Assembly (NCBI RefSeq): GCF_001654855.1 | Contig: NZ_LXEN01000019.1 | Coordinates: 1-56,774, forward strand | DNA length: 56,774 nucleotides | Origin: Proteus myxofaciens ATCC 19692 | GTDB taxonomy: Bacteria > Pseudomonadota > Gammaproteobacteria > Enterobacterales > Enterobacteriaceae | Direction: 5' to 3' | Made by a program: the position numbers and the translations under genes | The notes under the pieces: model-generated | What the model was told of the DNA's origin: nothing | What the model saw: only the letters and a program-made list of their open reading frames with translations | The model's database searches: none | Shown: positions 1 to 9,534 of the stretch, in pieces | Numbering within the stretch: position 1 is the stretch's first letter | Layout: every line of letters starts with the position of its first letter

Positions 1-34
1 ATTTATAATAGGCAGGTTTCTAATAAGGGAATTG

Positions 35-223
35 TTATAAACGATTAAAAGCGACAACTCTAATCGCAGAAATATCTGCTTGAGCACTTTCAGCAACGTC
101 TTGGCATGCTTTTTCTAAGGCTATATGAGGGGTAATTTCACTACTCGTTTCGATAATTTTATGCCCGGCGTAAGTATCACCATTTCTAGAACGTACTTTA
201 TACGCTATAAACCAGTATTCCAT
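35..223 (-). CDS. Small uncharacterised protein (62 aa)
   Basis: I do not recognise this product. The frame stays open upstream to a TTG at 298, but I start it at the ATG at 223, where GGTGAA lies just upstream and the protein begins MEYWFIAYKVRSRNG. It is soluble, with no signal peptide or membrane segment, and has a mixed alpha/beta look with an acidic Ala/Glu-rich helix in the middle. It ends VVAFNRL, and the downstream side is cut by the window edge. It lies 131 nt downstream of another small gene on the same strand, so the two may be co-transcribed. Compact proteins of this size are common in prophage remnants, but that is only a guess. Confidence 0.6.
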   Translation of the reverse strand: MEYWFIAYKVRSRNGDTYAGHKIIETSSEITPHIALEKACQDVAESAQADISAIRVVAFNRL

Positions 224-354
224 ATCTTCACCGTTTAGTTTATTAATGATGTATTGACCATAACGGTTTATGCATTCTTTTAATGTGACGATTATCAATT
301 ATCTACCGTTTTATCAGCCTATTTTATTATCTTTAGATAAAATAGCATTTATGC

Positions 355-579
355 CTATAAACGCATTTCTGATTGTACTAGTTGTTTTATTTTGACTGCT
401 TTTTCAAAATGGTCGAGTTTGTGTGTCATAATCCACCACGTTGCCACATCCATAAGTAATTGCGGTTCATCATTTTTATTTGCAAAAAAAGCATAAAAAG
501 ATAAACCAACTCCCTCACCTTTAGCGGCTATTTTTTCATCGCATATTTTTATTATTTTCTCTTGTAAATTTTTTTGCAT
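355..579 (-). CDS. Small uncharacterised protein (74 aa)
   Basis: A 74-residue soluble protein starting at an ATG at 579, with TGAGAAA just upstream as a modest ribosome-binding site. It opens with a Lys-rich amphipathic helix (MQKNLQEKIIKICDEKIAAK). A Trp pair (ATWWIMTHKLDHF) sits near residues 46-58, and the C-terminus is basic and helical. There is no signal peptide or transmembrane segment. I do not recognise the family. It lies upstream of the 62-aa gene on the same strand and has no obvious link with flagellar function. Confidence 0.6.
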   Translation of the reverse strand: MQKNLQEKIIKICDEKIAAKGEGVGLSFYAFFANKNDEPQLLMDVATWWIMTHKLDHFEKAVKIKQLVQSEMRL

Positions 580-1065
580 ATTTTTCTCATTAAATATTAG
601 ATTATTTATAATTAATAATATTAAAATACAGCCACTTACTAATAAATAGTGCCTTTTTAGTGACTATTATCAACGACATTTTAATGTAAATTAAAAGGTT
701 AACTTATCAGGCTCAAGCAATAGAAATTAGTTATTCTGTTATTTTCGGATATCAACTACTTTTTACTTCTAAGCGTATTTTTCTTTTGCAAAAATATATC
801 ATTTTATTGTGTGCTATAAAATAGATACCGTATATATACGGTATCTTAGATAATTTTTAGATTGCTATTTATCATTATCAAAAAAAGTATAAAGAATAAT
901 GTTTATACGATTAATGTATAGATGTCTATTTTTTGCTTGAGTTAAATAGAGTCTTTTATTTGCAACGTAAAAGAGTAAAGAGTTATTTAAAGGTGATTGA
1001 TTCGTTTTTTATTTGAGCTTATTACTAGTTTTGTTCTAAACAACCACTAGAAATAAGGTACTAAA
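580..1065. other. AT-rich intergenic stretch with a long palindrome
   Basis: No credible coding frame is visible on either strand in these 486 bases. The stretch separates the minus-strand small genes from the plus-strand secreted peptide, so it probably holds divergent promoters, but no clear -35/-10 pair stands out from the AT-rich background. The one striking element is the perfect palindrome at 823-846. Confidence 0.6.
823..846. repeat. Perfect 24-bp palindrome
   Basis: The left half reads AGATACCGTATA and the right half TATACGGTATCT, so all 12 pairs match with no loop. It lies 220 bp upstream of the His-rich peptide gene. As RNA it could form a tight hairpin followed some bases later by TTTTT. 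As DNA its symmetry suits a dimeric regulator. No T-tract follows directly, so an operator is at least as likely as a terminator. Nothing in the sequence identifies the binding protein. Confidence 0.5.
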
Positions 1066-1245
1066 ATGAAAAAACTACTTGCAACAGCAGCAATTTTGAC
1101 CGGATTAGTTTCTTATGGTGCAATGGCTTCAACATCAGCCCAAGCCCATAATATTCATAAAAAAGAAACCTCTTCTGTTAATCACAATCTAGATAAAACA
1201 CATCATACTCATCAGAAAACACCAACGCCAAAGGTTAATAAGTAA
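1066..1245 (+). CDS. Small secreted His-rich peptide (59 aa)
   Basis: The ATG at 1066 follows an AAGG ribosome-binding site (AAATAAGGTACTAAA). The first 21 or so residues form a clear Sec signal peptide: MKK, a hydrophobic core LLATAAILTGLVSYG, and cleavage after AMA or after the later AQA. The mature part is about 30-38 residues, highly polar, with six His (HNIHKK, THHTHQK), several Lys and Thr, and no Cys. It is therefore exported, probably to the periplasm. The His clusters could bind metal, and the composition recalls acid-shock or metal-handling peptides, but I see no specific family match. No neighbour suggests a pathway. A long-loop inverted repeat lies 34 nt after the stop. Confidence 0.65.
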   Translation: MKKLLATAAILTGLVSYGAMASTSAQAHNIHKKETSSVNHNLDKTHHTHQKTPTPKVNK

Positions 1246-1608
1246 TATCGTATCTCGTGTATAAAGAATGACTAAACACGCCAGTTGTTGTATCAAAGGT
1301 TGAACGATAACAAGAAGTATATTGAAAATATATTTTAAGAAACAACTGGCGTTTTATTAAAAGAAAAGAAATTACTCTCTAATTGTATCTTTATCTCTTA
1401 TTCTCACCGCCAATCCTGCATTCATTACAATACAGATGGGGAACTCATCATCAAAAATGGTACACGATATTTATAGTGCGTTGATGCCTAAGAACGATCA
1501 AGACCAAATATCGTTATTAAACCAAAAATTAAATGATTTCGCCCCCTATACGCCCTCAATGAACCGTAATGAAATAACTATTCTCTATATATCAAATAGT
1601 TAAACTAG
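1246..1608. other. Intergenic stretch; weak 55-codon ORF only
   Basis: Between the His-rich peptide and the fliE stop. It contains the inverted repeat at 1279-1351. A plus-strand frame at 1436-1603 could encode 55 residues beginning MGNSSSKMVHDIYSALM, but it has no ribosome-binding site and no recognisable relatives. I do not call it a gene; it could be a remnant of a lost one. Confidence 0.4.
1279..1351 (+). repeat. Long-loop 11-bp inverted repeat (possible terminator)
   Basis: CGCCAGTTGTT at 1279-1289 is the exact reverse complement of AACAACTGGCG at 1341-1351. The arms are separated by 51 nt and followed by TTTTATTAAAA. It lies just downstream of the His-rich peptide gene, so it may end that transcript. 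The long loop is unusual for an intrinsic terminator. No target-site duplication flanks it, which argues against a mobile element. Confidence 0.4.
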
Positions 1609-1920
1609 TTACACCTGCATACTCATAATTTCTTGATAGGCAGCCACCAGCTTATTACGAACTTGCACACCCATTTGCAATGAGATACTCGATTTTTGCA
1701 TATCAACCATTACATCGTTTAATTCAACACCAGGTGTTCCTAATGTAAATGCTTGTACTTTATTCGTCGCATTCACACGCGTTTCATTAATTTTGCCTAC
1801 AGCCTCAACAAGCTGAGAAGCAAAACCAGCCTGAACAGGTTGGGGTTTTGCAATATTGGATGCTTGTAAACTTTGAATTTGTATTTTATCCAGAACACTT
1901 TCAATTGCTGGAATTGACAT
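1609..1920 (-). CDS. fliE: FliE, MS ring-rod junction protein
   Basis: FliE sits between the FliF MS ring and the proximal rod and is among the first substrates of the flagellar export gate. The product is 103 aa, the usual size. It opens MSIPAIESVLDKIQIQSLQA and carries the C-terminal amphipathic region with QKSSISLQMGVQVRNKLVAA, typical of the family. I start at the ATG at 1920 because AGAGG lies 6-7 nt upstream; a further in-frame TTG at 1950 is less likely. It is monocistronic and divergent from fliF, as in E. coli and Salmonella. Control by FlhDC from the shared intergenic region is expected but no box was verified. Confidence 0.95.
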   Translation of the reverse strand: MSIPAIESVLDKIQIQSLQASNIAKPQPVQAGFASQLVEAVGKINETRVNATNKVQAFTLGTPGVELNDVMVDMQKSSISLQMGVQVRNKLVAAYQEIMSMQV

Positions 1921-2196
1921 ATAAACCTCTGCGTTAATCATCTGATTCAATTATCGAATTAATGTCATAGTAAGGATGTGCACCAACACGCTTACTGAGT
2001 TATACCCTAACACAGGGGTTTCATTCCAAAGCGAGTAATTAACGCAAAAGTTAAAGGCTAATTACGCCATTAAATGAAACGCAAAAGGCCAATAATGACA
2101 CACCTGAGACTAGGTCTATATATTAGCGTAAGGGGAGTCTGTTTTGTTACGCCACGCTTTTAGTATTCATCCCGAACTACAAGGCAAGGATTGTCT
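1921..2196. promoter_or_regulatory. Divergent fliE / fliF control region
   Basis: These 276 bases separate two class 2 flagellar transcripts that start in opposite directions, so both promoters and FlhDC sites must lie here. An imperfect inverted pair GCGTAA/TTACGC is visible around 2124-2153, within 75 nt of the fliF start. I cannot assign it to FlhDC with confidence. Confidence 0.4.
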
Positions 2197-3936
2197 ATGA
2201 ATGCCGAAAAAACCGACGTTGTGAACCAGAAAAAAGGTTTTAACGCCATTATTAACCGGATAAAAGCCGATCCGAAAATTCCGCTCATTATTGCGGGCTC
2301 GGCGGCAATTGCTATTTTTGTTGCTGCATTTCTATGGTTACAAAGCCCTGATTATAAAGTGCTTTATAGTAATCTTAGCGATAAAGACGGTGGCGAAATT
2401 GTCACACAGCTAACACAGATGAATGTGCCCTATCGTTTGTCGCAAAATGGATCGGCAATTATGGTACCTGATACTCAGGTTCATGATTTACGCCTAAAAC
2501 TTGCACAAGCAGGGCTTCCAAAAGGTGGGGCTGCTGGTTTTGAACTGCTTGATAAAGAAAAATTTGGGATCAGCCAATTTAGTGAACAAATTAACTATCA
2601 ACGTGCTCTTGAAGGTGAACTTGCTCGTACTATTGAAACATTAGGGCCTGTACAAAATGCACGTGTTCATTTAGCACTGCCTAAACCGTCTCTTTTTGTA
2701 CGCGAGCAAAAATCCCCTTCAGCATCTGTGACAGTAGGCCTATTACAAGGTCGTGCACTTGATGAAGGTCAGATTAATGCCATTGTTCATATTGTTGCAA
2801 GTAGTATTGCTGGTATGCCTGATAGCAGTGTCACTATTGTTGATCAAAGCGGTAAATTATTAACACAACCTGATGCTTTAGGTCGTGATCTTAATTCTAT
2901 CCAACTGAAATATGTTCAGGAATTAGAAAACCGTTATCAACAACGCATTGAAACGTTACTTGCACCTATTGTTGGTCGTGGAAATGTTCATGCACAAGTG
3001 ACAGCTCAAATTGATTTTTCTCATACAGAAGAAACAGCAGAAGAGTACAAGCCTAATCAACCCCCCAATCAAGCTGCCGTTCGCTCTAAGCAATTAAGCC
3101 AAAGTGAACAAAATGGCGGTATGTTAGCAGGGGGGGTCCCTGGTGCCCTTTCCAATCAGCCTGTTGCCTCTCCTCAAGCACCTATTGATACCGCTAAAGC
3201 GAAAGAGGGTGATAAGAATGAGGCTGAACCAGCAAAAGGAAATAGTACCGCATCTGCAACTCGTAATCCGAATAGTAATAGCCGTTTAGATGAGACGACG
3301 AATTTTGAAGTTGACCGTCGTATTCGTCATATCAAACGCCCTGTGGGTAACGTTGAACGCCTTTCTGTTGCCGTTATTGTTAACTATAAAACGGTTGAAG
3401 ATAAGAAAAAACCAGAGGAAGGTGAAAGTAGCGATGATGCTATCGTAGCAACTAAACAAGTCCCTCTAACTGATGAACAAATCAAACAAATTGAAGGCTT
3501 AGTTCGTGAAGCTATGGGGTATTCCCAAGAACGGGGCGATTCTTTAAGTGTGGTTAACTCACAGTTTAATGATATTGAAGAGCAAGTTGTTATTACCCCT
3601 GTATGGCAAAATCCTGAAATATTGTCTAAAGCCTTAGATATTGGTCGCTGGCTACTTCTCGTTATCATCGCTTGGATTTTATGGCGCAAATTGGTTAAAC
3701 CTCAAATTGACAAACGCCGTGAAGCCGAAATTGCCACACAAAACACGGTGCTAAAAAGCAAATTAAAAGTGAGTGATGATGTTGATGAAGCTGAACTTGA
3801 CGAAGAAGCACGACGTAAACAAGCGCGTCAACGTGTTAGCGCTGAGTTACAAAGCCAACGTATTCGAGAAATGGCAGAGAAAGATCCTCGTGTCGTCGCA
3901 ATGGTAATTCGTCAATGGATGAGTAAAGAACAATGA
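2197..3936 (+). CDS. fliF: FliF, flagellar MS-ring protein
   Basis: FliF forms the MS ring in the inner membrane, the base on which the rod, C ring and export gate assemble. The product is 579 aa. The first membrane helix is at about residues 28-48, ring-building domains follow, and a low-complexity Pro/Ala/Asn-rich linker lies around 320-370. The second membrane helix is near 480-498 ([13 protein letters not shown]). The charged cytoplasmic tail ends [14 protein letters not shown], the FliG-binding segment. The ATG at 2197 is chosen over the in-frame TTG at 2191 because AAGGA ends 6 nt before it. It is the first gene of fliFGHIJKLMNOPQR, and its stop overlaps the fliG start (ATGA). Confidence 0.97.
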   Translation: MNAEKTDVVNQKKGFNAIINRIKADPKIPLIIAGSAAIAIFVAAFLWLQSPDYKVLYSNLSDKDGGEIVTQLTQMNVPYRLSQNGSAIMVPDTQVHDLRLKLAQAGLPKGGAAGFELLDKEKFGISQFSEQINYQRALEGELARTIETLGPVQNARVHLALPKPSLFVREQKSPSASVTVGLLQGRALDEGQINAIVHIVASSIAGMPDSSVTIVDQSGKLLTQPDALGRDLNSIQLKYVQELENRYQQRIETLLAPIVGRGNVHAQVTAQIDFSHTEETAEEYKPNQPPNQAAVRSKQLSQSEQNGGMLAGGVPGALSNQPVASPQAPIDTAKAKEGDKNEAEPAKGNSTASATRNPNSNSRLDETTNFEVDRRIRHIKRPVGNVERLSVAVIVNYKTVEDKKKPEEGESSDDAIVATKQVPLTDEQIKQIEGLVREAMGYSQERGDSLSVVNSQFNDIEEQVVITPVWQNPEILSKALDIGRWLLLVIIAWILWRKLVKPQIDKRREAEIATQNTVLKSKLKVSDDVDEAELDEEARRKQARQRVSAELQSQRIREMAEKDPRVVAMVIRQWMSKEQ

Positions 3937-4928
3937 GTAATTTAACCGGAACAGAAAAAAGTGCCGTGATGTTAATGACTCTTGGTGAAGATAGAGCAGC
4001 AGAGGTGTTTAAACATCTGACAACACGTGAAGTGCAACAACTCAGTATTGCCATGTCATCAATGCGCCAAATTTCTAATCAGCAATTAATTGATGTCATG
4101 GCTAACTTTGAAGAAGATGCTGTTCAATATGCTGCCTTGAATGTGAATGCTAATGATTACTTGCGTTCTGTTCTTGTCAAAGCATTGGGTGAAGAGCGCG
4201 CTAATAATCTGTTGGATGAAATATCTGAAACGCGTGAAACAACTACAGGTATTGAAACGCTTAATTTTATGGAGCCACAAATGGCTGCCGATATTATTCG
4301 CGACGAGCATCCACAAATTATCGCCACTATTTTGGTTCACCTCAAACGGGGTCAAGCTGCCGATATTCTTGCCCTCTTTGATGACAAATTACGTAATGAT
4401 GTGATGTTACGTATCGCAACGTTTGGTGGAGTTCAGCCTTCTGCATTAGCAGAATTGACAGAAGTCTTAAATAATCTGCTTGATGGCCAAAATCTCAAAC
4501 GTAGCAAAATGGGGGGAGTTCGTACTGCGGCTGAAATTATTAACTTAATGAAAAGTCAGCAAGAAGAGAACGTTATTACCGCTGTACGTGATTATGATGG
4601 CGAATTGGCACAGAAAATTATCGACGAAATGTTCCTCTTCGAAAATCTTATCGATATCGACAACCGTTCAATTCAGCGCATTCTACAGGATGTGGAATCC
4701 GACTCCTTGGTTGTGGCATTAAAAGGATGCGATCAAGAATTGCGCGATCACTTCCTCAACAATATGTCTCAACGTGCTGCGGAAATTATGCGTGATGACT
4801 TGGCTTCTCGTGGTCCTGTTCGTATGTCTCAAGTCGAAGCAGAGCAGAAAGCTATCTTGCTTATTGTTCGTAAATTAGCAGAGAGTGGAGAAGTTGTTCT
4901 TCATGGAGGAGAAGATACCTATGTCTGA
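3933..4928 (+). CDS. fliG: FliG, motor switch and torque protein
   Basis: FliG is the part of the C ring that meets MotA and generates torque. At 331 aa it matches the enterobacterial length. The N-terminal FliF-binding domain begins [20 protein letters not shown]. The middle domain has the [13 protein letters not shown] segment, and the C-terminal domain carries the charged torque helix ([20 protein letters not shown]). The ATG overlaps the fliF stop by 4 nt, indicating translational coupling. No missing key region is visible. Confidence 0.97.
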   Translation: MSNLTGTEKSAVMLMTLGEDRAAEVFKHLTTREVQQLSIAMSSMRQISNQQLIDVMANFEEDAVQYAALNVNANDYLRSVLVKALGEERANNLLDEISETRETTTGIETLNFMEPQMAADIIRDEHPQIIATILVHLKRGQAADILALFDDKLRNDVMLRIATFGGVQPSALAELTEVLNNLLDGQNLKRSKMGGVRTAAEIINLMKSQQEENVITAVRDYDGELAQKIIDEMFLFENLIDIDNRSIQRILQDVESDSLVVALKGCDQELRDHFLNNMSQRAAEIMRDDLASRGPVRMSQVEAEQKAILLIVRKLAESGEVVLHGGEDTYV

Positions 4929-5637
4929 TAAACATACTGATAACTGGAAGCCATGGGTTCCCAAAGAATTGACTGATTGGGAGTTAAAGGCAGAAACGCC
5001 AGTAGAAAACGAGATAAAAATCGAAAAACAGGAAAAAGAAGTCGTTCAGCAACAGAAAGTTCTCGAGCAAATTAATATGCTTGATGATATGAAAGAAAAA
5101 GCCCAAAAAATGGGTCATGCTGAAGGCTTTGAGGCAGGGAAAAACCAAGGTTATCAGGAAGGCTATCAGGCTGGATTACAAGCAGGTATTGACAAAGGGA
5201 CTCAACAAGGTATCGAACAACAAGCACCGTTAATTAACGAATGGCAAGGCTTATTGGCAGAATTCAAGCATTCACTGGATGGATTAGACAGTGTTATAGC
5301 ATCAAGATTGATGCAAATCGCATTAACAGCAGCCAAAGAAGTACTTGGTCAGCCTGCTGTTTGCGATGGTTCTGCCTTATTAGCTCAAATCAATTTGATG
5401 TTACAACAAGAACAAATGTTCTCAGGTGATCCGCAGTTGCGGGTCAATCCTAAACATATTCCATTAATTGAAAAAGAATTAGGTGATTCGCTTTCAGCTC
5501 ATGGTTGGAAAGTCGTTGCTGATAACAGTATTCATATTGGTGGATGCCGAGTTGTAACAAATGATGGTGACCTTGATTCCACGATAGCCACTCGTTGGCA
5601 TGAACTTTGCCGTCTTGCTGCACCGGAGGCATTGTAA
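4921..5637 (+). CDS. fliH: FliH, regulator of the export ATPase
   Basis: FliH dimers bind FliI and tether it to the C ring and export gate while holding back ATPase activity. I start at the ATG at 4921 ([17 protein letters not shown]), overlapping the fliG stop by 8 nt, with GGAGGA about 10 nt upstream; the frame is open further upstream but lacks homology there. The protein is 238 aa. It has a charged, coiled-coil-prone N-terminal half, a Gly-repeat helix segment ([20 protein letters not shown], the GxxxG pattern typical of FliH), and a globular C-terminal half that binds FliI. Confidence 0.95.
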   Translation: MSDKHTDNWKPWVPKELTDWELKAETPVENEIKIEKQEKEVVQQQKVLEQINMLDDMKEKAQKMGHAEGFEAGKNQGYQEGYQAGLQAGIDKGTQQGIEQQAPLINEWQGLLAEFKHSLDGLDSVIASRLMQIALTAAKEVLGQPAVCDGSALLAQINLMLQQEQMFSGDPQLRVNPKHIPLIEKELGDSLSAHGWKVVADNSIHIGGCRVVTNDGDLDSTIATRWHELCRLAAPEAL

Positions 5638-7004
5638 TGACTGCGAGATTGGGGCGTTGGTTAGACAAATTGGCACAAACAGAAGCAACCTTGAATAAAA
5701 TTCCACGTGTTCGCCAATACGGTCGATTAACTAGAGCAACAGGCTTAGTCATGGAGGCTAAGGGGCTAGTTATGCCCCTTGGTTCAACATGTCTTATCGA
5801 ACGTACCATTGGTAAAACGGTTGAAGAAGTCGAAAGTGAGGTTGTGGGTTTTAATGGCGATAAAATGCTCTTAATGCCTTTACAAGAAGTAGAAGGTTTA
5901 ACACCAGGTGCTCGTGTTTACGCACAAGCTATACCTGGAAGTGAAAATGAAGGTCGACAGTTACCTCTTGGTGATGCGTTATTAGGTCGTGTTCTTGATG
6001 GCTCGGGTTATCCATTAGATGGTCTACCTCCTCCTGATACAGGATATCGGGCATCATTGATTACTCCACCAATAAACCCATTACAGCGTACTGCAATAAC
6101 GGATGTACTCGATGTCGGTGTGCGCTCTATTAACGCACTATTAACCGTCGGTCGTGGACAACGTATGGGACTTTTTGCAGGCTCAGGTGTAGGTAAAAGT
6201 GTACTTCTCGGTATGATGGCTCGCTTTACACAAGCAGATGTTATCGTCGTTGGTTTAATCGGTGAGCGCGGACGTGAAGTTAAAGATTTTATTGAAAATA
6301 TTCTTGGTACTGATGGCCTAGCACGTTCTGTCGTAGTTGCGGCTCCTGCTGATGTTTCACCTTTATTACGTATGCAAGGTGCTTCTTACGCAACACGTAT
6401 TGCAGAAGATTTTCGTGATCGAGGAAAACACGTGTTACTGATTATGGATTCACTCACTCGTTATAGCATGGCACAACGTGAAATTGCACTTGCTGTTGGT
6501 GAGCCACCTGCGACAAAAGGCTATCCCCCTTCTGTTTTCGCTAAATTGCCTGCATTAGTTGAACGTGCTGGTAATGGTGTTGATGGTGGTGGCTCCATTA
6601 CCGCTTTTTATACTGTATTAACAGAAGGTGATGATCAGCAAGATCCTATTGCAGATTCTGCTCGCGCTATTTTAGATGGACACATCGTTCTATCGCGTTC
6701 TCTTGCAGAATCAGGTCACTACCCGGCTATTGATATTGAAGCTTCAATTAGTCGCGCAATGACATCTCTTATTGAGAAAACGCATTATCGACGAGTACAA
6801 ATTTTTAAACAACTTCTATCGAGTTATCAACGCAATAGAGATTTAATTAATGTTGGCGCTTACGCAACAGGAAGTGATCCTCTGTTAGATAAAGCCATTT
6901 CGTTATATCCGTCATTAGCTGCGTTCTTACAACAAGATATTCATGAGCAATGCAGTTATCAGAGTGCATGTGAGCAACTTAATCAACTGATCACATTAAA
7001 CTAA
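5637..7004 (+). CDS. fliI: FliI, flagellar export ATPase
   Basis: FliI is the F1-beta-like ATPase that prepares export substrates for the flagellar type III gate. The product is 455 aa, as in Salmonella. The Walker A motif AGSGVGKS is near residue 180, Walker B is [13 protein letters not shown], and the GERGREV segment typical of this ATPase family lies between them. The start ATG at 5637 overlaps the fliH stop (TAATG) and has GGAGG 7 nt upstream. No anomalies. Confidence 0.97.
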   Translation: MTARLGRWLDKLAQTEATLNKIPRVRQYGRLTRATGLVMEAKGLVMPLGSTCLIERTIGKTVEEVESEVVGFNGDKMLLMPLQEVEGLTPGARVYAQAIPGSENEGRQLPLGDALLGRVLDGSGYPLDGLPPPDTGYRASLITPPINPLQRTAITDVLDVGVRSINALLTVGRGQRMGLFAGSGVGKSVLLGMMARFTQADVIVVGLIGERGREVKDFIENILGTDGLARSVVVAAPADVSPLLRMQGASYATRIAEDFRDRGKHVLLIMDSLTRYSMAQREIALAVGEPPATKGYPPSVFAKLPALVERAGNGVDGGGSITAFYTVLTEGDDQQDPIADSARAILDGHIVLSRSLAESGHYPAIDIEASISRAMTSLIEKTHYRRVQIFKQLLSSYQRNRDLINVGAYATGSDPLLDKAISLYPSLAAFLQQDIHEQCSYQSACEQLNQLITLN

Positions 7005-7031
7005 ATCTGAACATAATCAGAGAGGGTTCCA

Positions 7032-7478
7032 ATGCGGGAACAGTCACCTTTAGTGACACTAAGAGAACTGGCGCAAACAGCCGCTGAACAAGCAGCTATT
7101 CAACTAGCTCAAGTCCGGCAGAGTCATCAACAAATGGAACAGCAACTCAATATGTTGATCGGGTATCAGGATGAATACCGCATACGTCTTAATGAAACAT
7201 TAAATTTGGGAGGAATGTCCTCTGCGTCATGGCAAAACTACCAACAGTTTCTTAAAACATTAGAGCTCACCATAGAGCAACATAAGAAACAACTTAATCA
7301 CTGGCAAGAGCAATTAGATCTTGCTACTAAACAATGGCAAGAAAAACAGCAACGACTCAATGCATTTGAGACTTTAGAGCAACGCGCTGAAGATAGCCGT
7401 AAGCGACATCTTGACCGCATTGAACAGAAACAAATGGATGAGTACGCACAGCGTAGTACTTTACGGAGAACAACTTGA
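7032..7478 (+). CDS. fliJ: FliJ, export chaperone-escort coiled coil
   Basis: FliJ is a small antiparallel coiled coil that sits in the FliI hexamer and links it to FlhA. The product is 148 aa and almost entirely heptad-like, rich in Gln, Leu and Glu (for example QQMEQQLNMLIGYQDEYRIR). This fits the family, whose primary sequence is weakly conserved. GAGGG lies 6 nt before the ATG. Position directly after fliI and before fliK supports the call. Confidence 0.92.
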   Translation: MREQSPLVTLRELAQTAAEQAAIQLAQVRQSHQQMEQQLNMLIGYQDEYRIRLNETLNLGGMSSASWQNYQQFLKTLELTIEQHKKQLNHWQEQLDLATKQWQEKQQRLNAFETLEQRAEDSRKRHLDRIEQKQMDEYAQRSTLRRTT

Positions 7479-8869
7479 TGGAGATAACGCTTCTGAACAT
7501 GGATGTCGTCGCACCTTCTCCCGGCTCAGCATCAGCGACGAATAGTCAACCCGGAGAAAATGCACCGACATTTGCTCAATTTCTGAGTACACATCCTCAG
7601 AATTCACAGAGCGACAAAAAAACGGTACAAGCTCAAGATAATACATCTAAAGAGAAAAAAGTAGAGAAGCACTCACAAGAGGATAAAGACAAAGACGATA
7701 CCCACGATATCGCCTCTGTTGTCGCTGACACAATCCCTAACAAACTGCAATCTCAAGAAAAGTTATCGTTAACTCTCTCTTTACCTGATAATGAGCAATT
7801 AGATGACATTATTGAAAATAAAATCCCCTCTTCATTAATGTCGGCAGAGGAACTTGCAGCAGAATTACCCGTTCAACTTGCAGGGCTACCTGGTTTAAAA
7901 CGCACGCTTCCTACATCAGAGCAACTTAAACAATCAGTAAAACATGAAGATAAACTCTCACCATTAACACGCGTATTCACTAAAGAGACTCAAATGACTG
8001 GGATTCATCTTACTGATAATAACGTTTTATCAAAATTTGATGAAAAGTCGTTATTAACACAGTTGCGTCCTGAAACATCTGTATTGGCAACCCAAGGTAC
8101 ACAAACTGATACGTTACCAGCAGATAAATCTTCTACAAAAAAAGCGGATACTTTTGCTTCATTGCTAACGCCTGTCTCAGAGAAGATACATGCACAGCTC
8201 AATAGTAATAAATCACAGCAAAATACAAAATTAACAGAAAATGTATTCCAGCAAATAGCAACAAATAATTCGACGTCTGAAAAAGAGTTGCATAACACCT
8301 TAACAACAACATCTTCATTGACGTCTCATTCCCTTGTGAATAGTACGAATGTTTCAGCAATATCTCAGCCTCAAGTTCATTTTTCACCTACCGTTGTACA
8401 AGTGTTAAATGCTCAAGTAGGCACACCTGAATGGCAACAACAGTTTAATCAGCAAATCGTGATGTTTAGTCGTAATGGCTTACAAAAAGCAGAATTACGG
8501 TTACATCCTGAAGAGCTAGGTTCACTGCAAATTCGTATGAAAATAGAAGATGGACAAGCTCAACTTCATCTTACGTCTCAAAATGGACATGTTCGTAATG
8601 TGTTAGAAAATGCAATACATCATTTGCGTCAAGCGCTTTCTGATAACGGTATCCAGCTTACGCAAAGTCATGTATCTAGCGACAATAGCAATAACTGGCA
8701 ACAAGAAAATATGTCAGATTCCTCTCAATTTAGTGGAAAGTCTGCCGATAATCATCAAGGAAGTGAGGATAACGATATGCAATTAACCTCAGAGTCGGCA
8801 CAACAAAAGATAACTCTTACACCTCAACAATTAGCATCTGCTCGTGGCGGTGTTGATATTTTTGCCTAA
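7478..8869 (+). CDS. fliK: FliK, hook-length control protein
   Basis: FliK is secreted during hook growth and switches FlhB from rod/hook to filament substrates. The ATG at 7478 overlaps the fliJ stop (TGATG). The protein is 463 aa, somewhat longer than Salmonella FliK (405). The first 300 residues are a low-complexity, Ser/Thr/Gln/Lys-rich ruler. The compact substrate-switch domain follows around residues 305-405, with the hallmark AELRLHPEELGSLQIRMKIE. The tail is Gln-rich. The longer ruler could mean a slightly longer hook, but that is inference. Confidence 0.93.
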   Translation: MEITLLNMDVVAPSPGSASATNSQPGENAPTFAQFLSTHPQNSQSDKKTVQAQDNTSKEKKVEKHSQEDKDKDDTHDIASVVADTIPNKLQSQEKLSLTLSLPDNEQLDDIIENKIPSSLMSAEELAAELPVQLAGLPGLKRTLPTSEQLKQSVKHEDKLSPLTRVFTKETQMTGIHLTDNNVLSKFDEKSLLTQLRPETSVLATQGTQTDTLPADKSSTKKADTFASLLTPVSEKIHAQLNSNKSQQNTKLTENVFQQIATNNSTSEKELHNTLTTTSSLTSHSLVNSTNVSAISQPQVHFSPTVVQVLNAQVGTPEWQQQFNQQIVMFSRNGLQKAELRLHPEELGSLQIRMKIEDGQAQLHLTSQNGHVRNVLENAIHHLRQALSDNGIQLTQSHVSSDNSNNWQQENMSDSSQFSGKSADNHQGSEDNDMQLTSESAQQKITLTPQQLASARGGVDIFA

Positions 8870-9046
8870 TACAAATGTATTTGGAGGGGGCCTTATGTCA
8901 ATAAACGTAAGAGTTAATGGTTTTTTCCCTATCTGTTTCTGCCATTAAAAAACAGAAATAGCGGGATAATTAAAGTTGATTTAGATGGATATGGAAGTCC
9001 ACAACAGTGAACACGTATCCACTACAAAACAGGAATTTAACTGTCC
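8870..9046 (+). promoter_or_regulatory. fliK-fliL spacer, possible internal promoter
   Basis: This 177-nt gap is the largest inside the fli operon. It holds a short weak inverted repeat (TTTCTG/CAGAAA, about 8934-8957) and an AGGAAT ribosome-binding site for fliL. It could contain an internal promoter or a processing site. I could not identify a sigma-28 motif in it. Confidence 0.3.
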
Positions 9047-9529
9047 ATGTCTAATTACAGCAATAAACGTAAAAGCTATAGCTTAATTTTGATCATCATT
9101 ATATTGGTGATAGTCATTATTGCGGCGGCATTCGGTGGATATAGTTGGTGGGCATTGAAGCATGCTAAATCAGGTTCAGCGGGCACTAATCAACAAAAAG
9201 TGATCCCAGCCCCCGTTTTTATGTCATTAGAGCCTTTTACCGTCAATCTCATTGATGATGAGGAACATTTAGACAGAGTACTCTATATCGGTATTACATT
9301 ACGATTAACTGATGAGAATACTCGTAAACGTCTGCAAGATTATTTACCTGAAGTTCGCAGTCGTTTGTTATTACTTCTTTCACGTCAACAAGCTAATAAG
9401 CTAGCGACAGATACTGGAAAAATGCAGTTAATGACAGATGTAAAAGAAACGCTGAGACCGACTCTCGTACCCGGAGAATCTGAACAGATCCTTTCTGGTG
9501 TACTGTTTACCACGTTTATTCTGCGATAA
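9047..9529 (+). CDS. fliL: FliL, stator-associated basal body protein
   Basis: FliL is an inner-membrane protein that rings the stator units; in Proteus mirabilis its loss affects swarming and surface sensing. The product is 160 aa. It has a short cytoplasmic Lys-rich N-terminus, one strong membrane helix at about residues 12-33, and a periplasmic domain beginning around FMSLEPFTVNLIDDEEHLDR, typical of the family. It starts the second half of the operon, with fliM 5 nt after its stop. Confidence 0.95.
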   Translation: MSNYSNKRKSYSLILIIIILVIVIIAAAFGGYSWWALKHAKSGSAGTNQQKVIPAPVFMSLEPFTVNLIDDEEHLDRVLYIGITLRLTDENTRKRLQDYLPEVRSRLLLLLSRQQANKLATDTGKMQLMTDVKETLRPTLVPGESEQILSGVLFTTFILR

Positions 9530-9534
9530 TCATT

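Noticed and set aside
1436-1603. 55-codon plus-strand ORF between the secreted peptide gene and fliE
   Set aside because: No ribosome-binding site, and no recognisable family. Mentioned in the region entry but not called as a gene.
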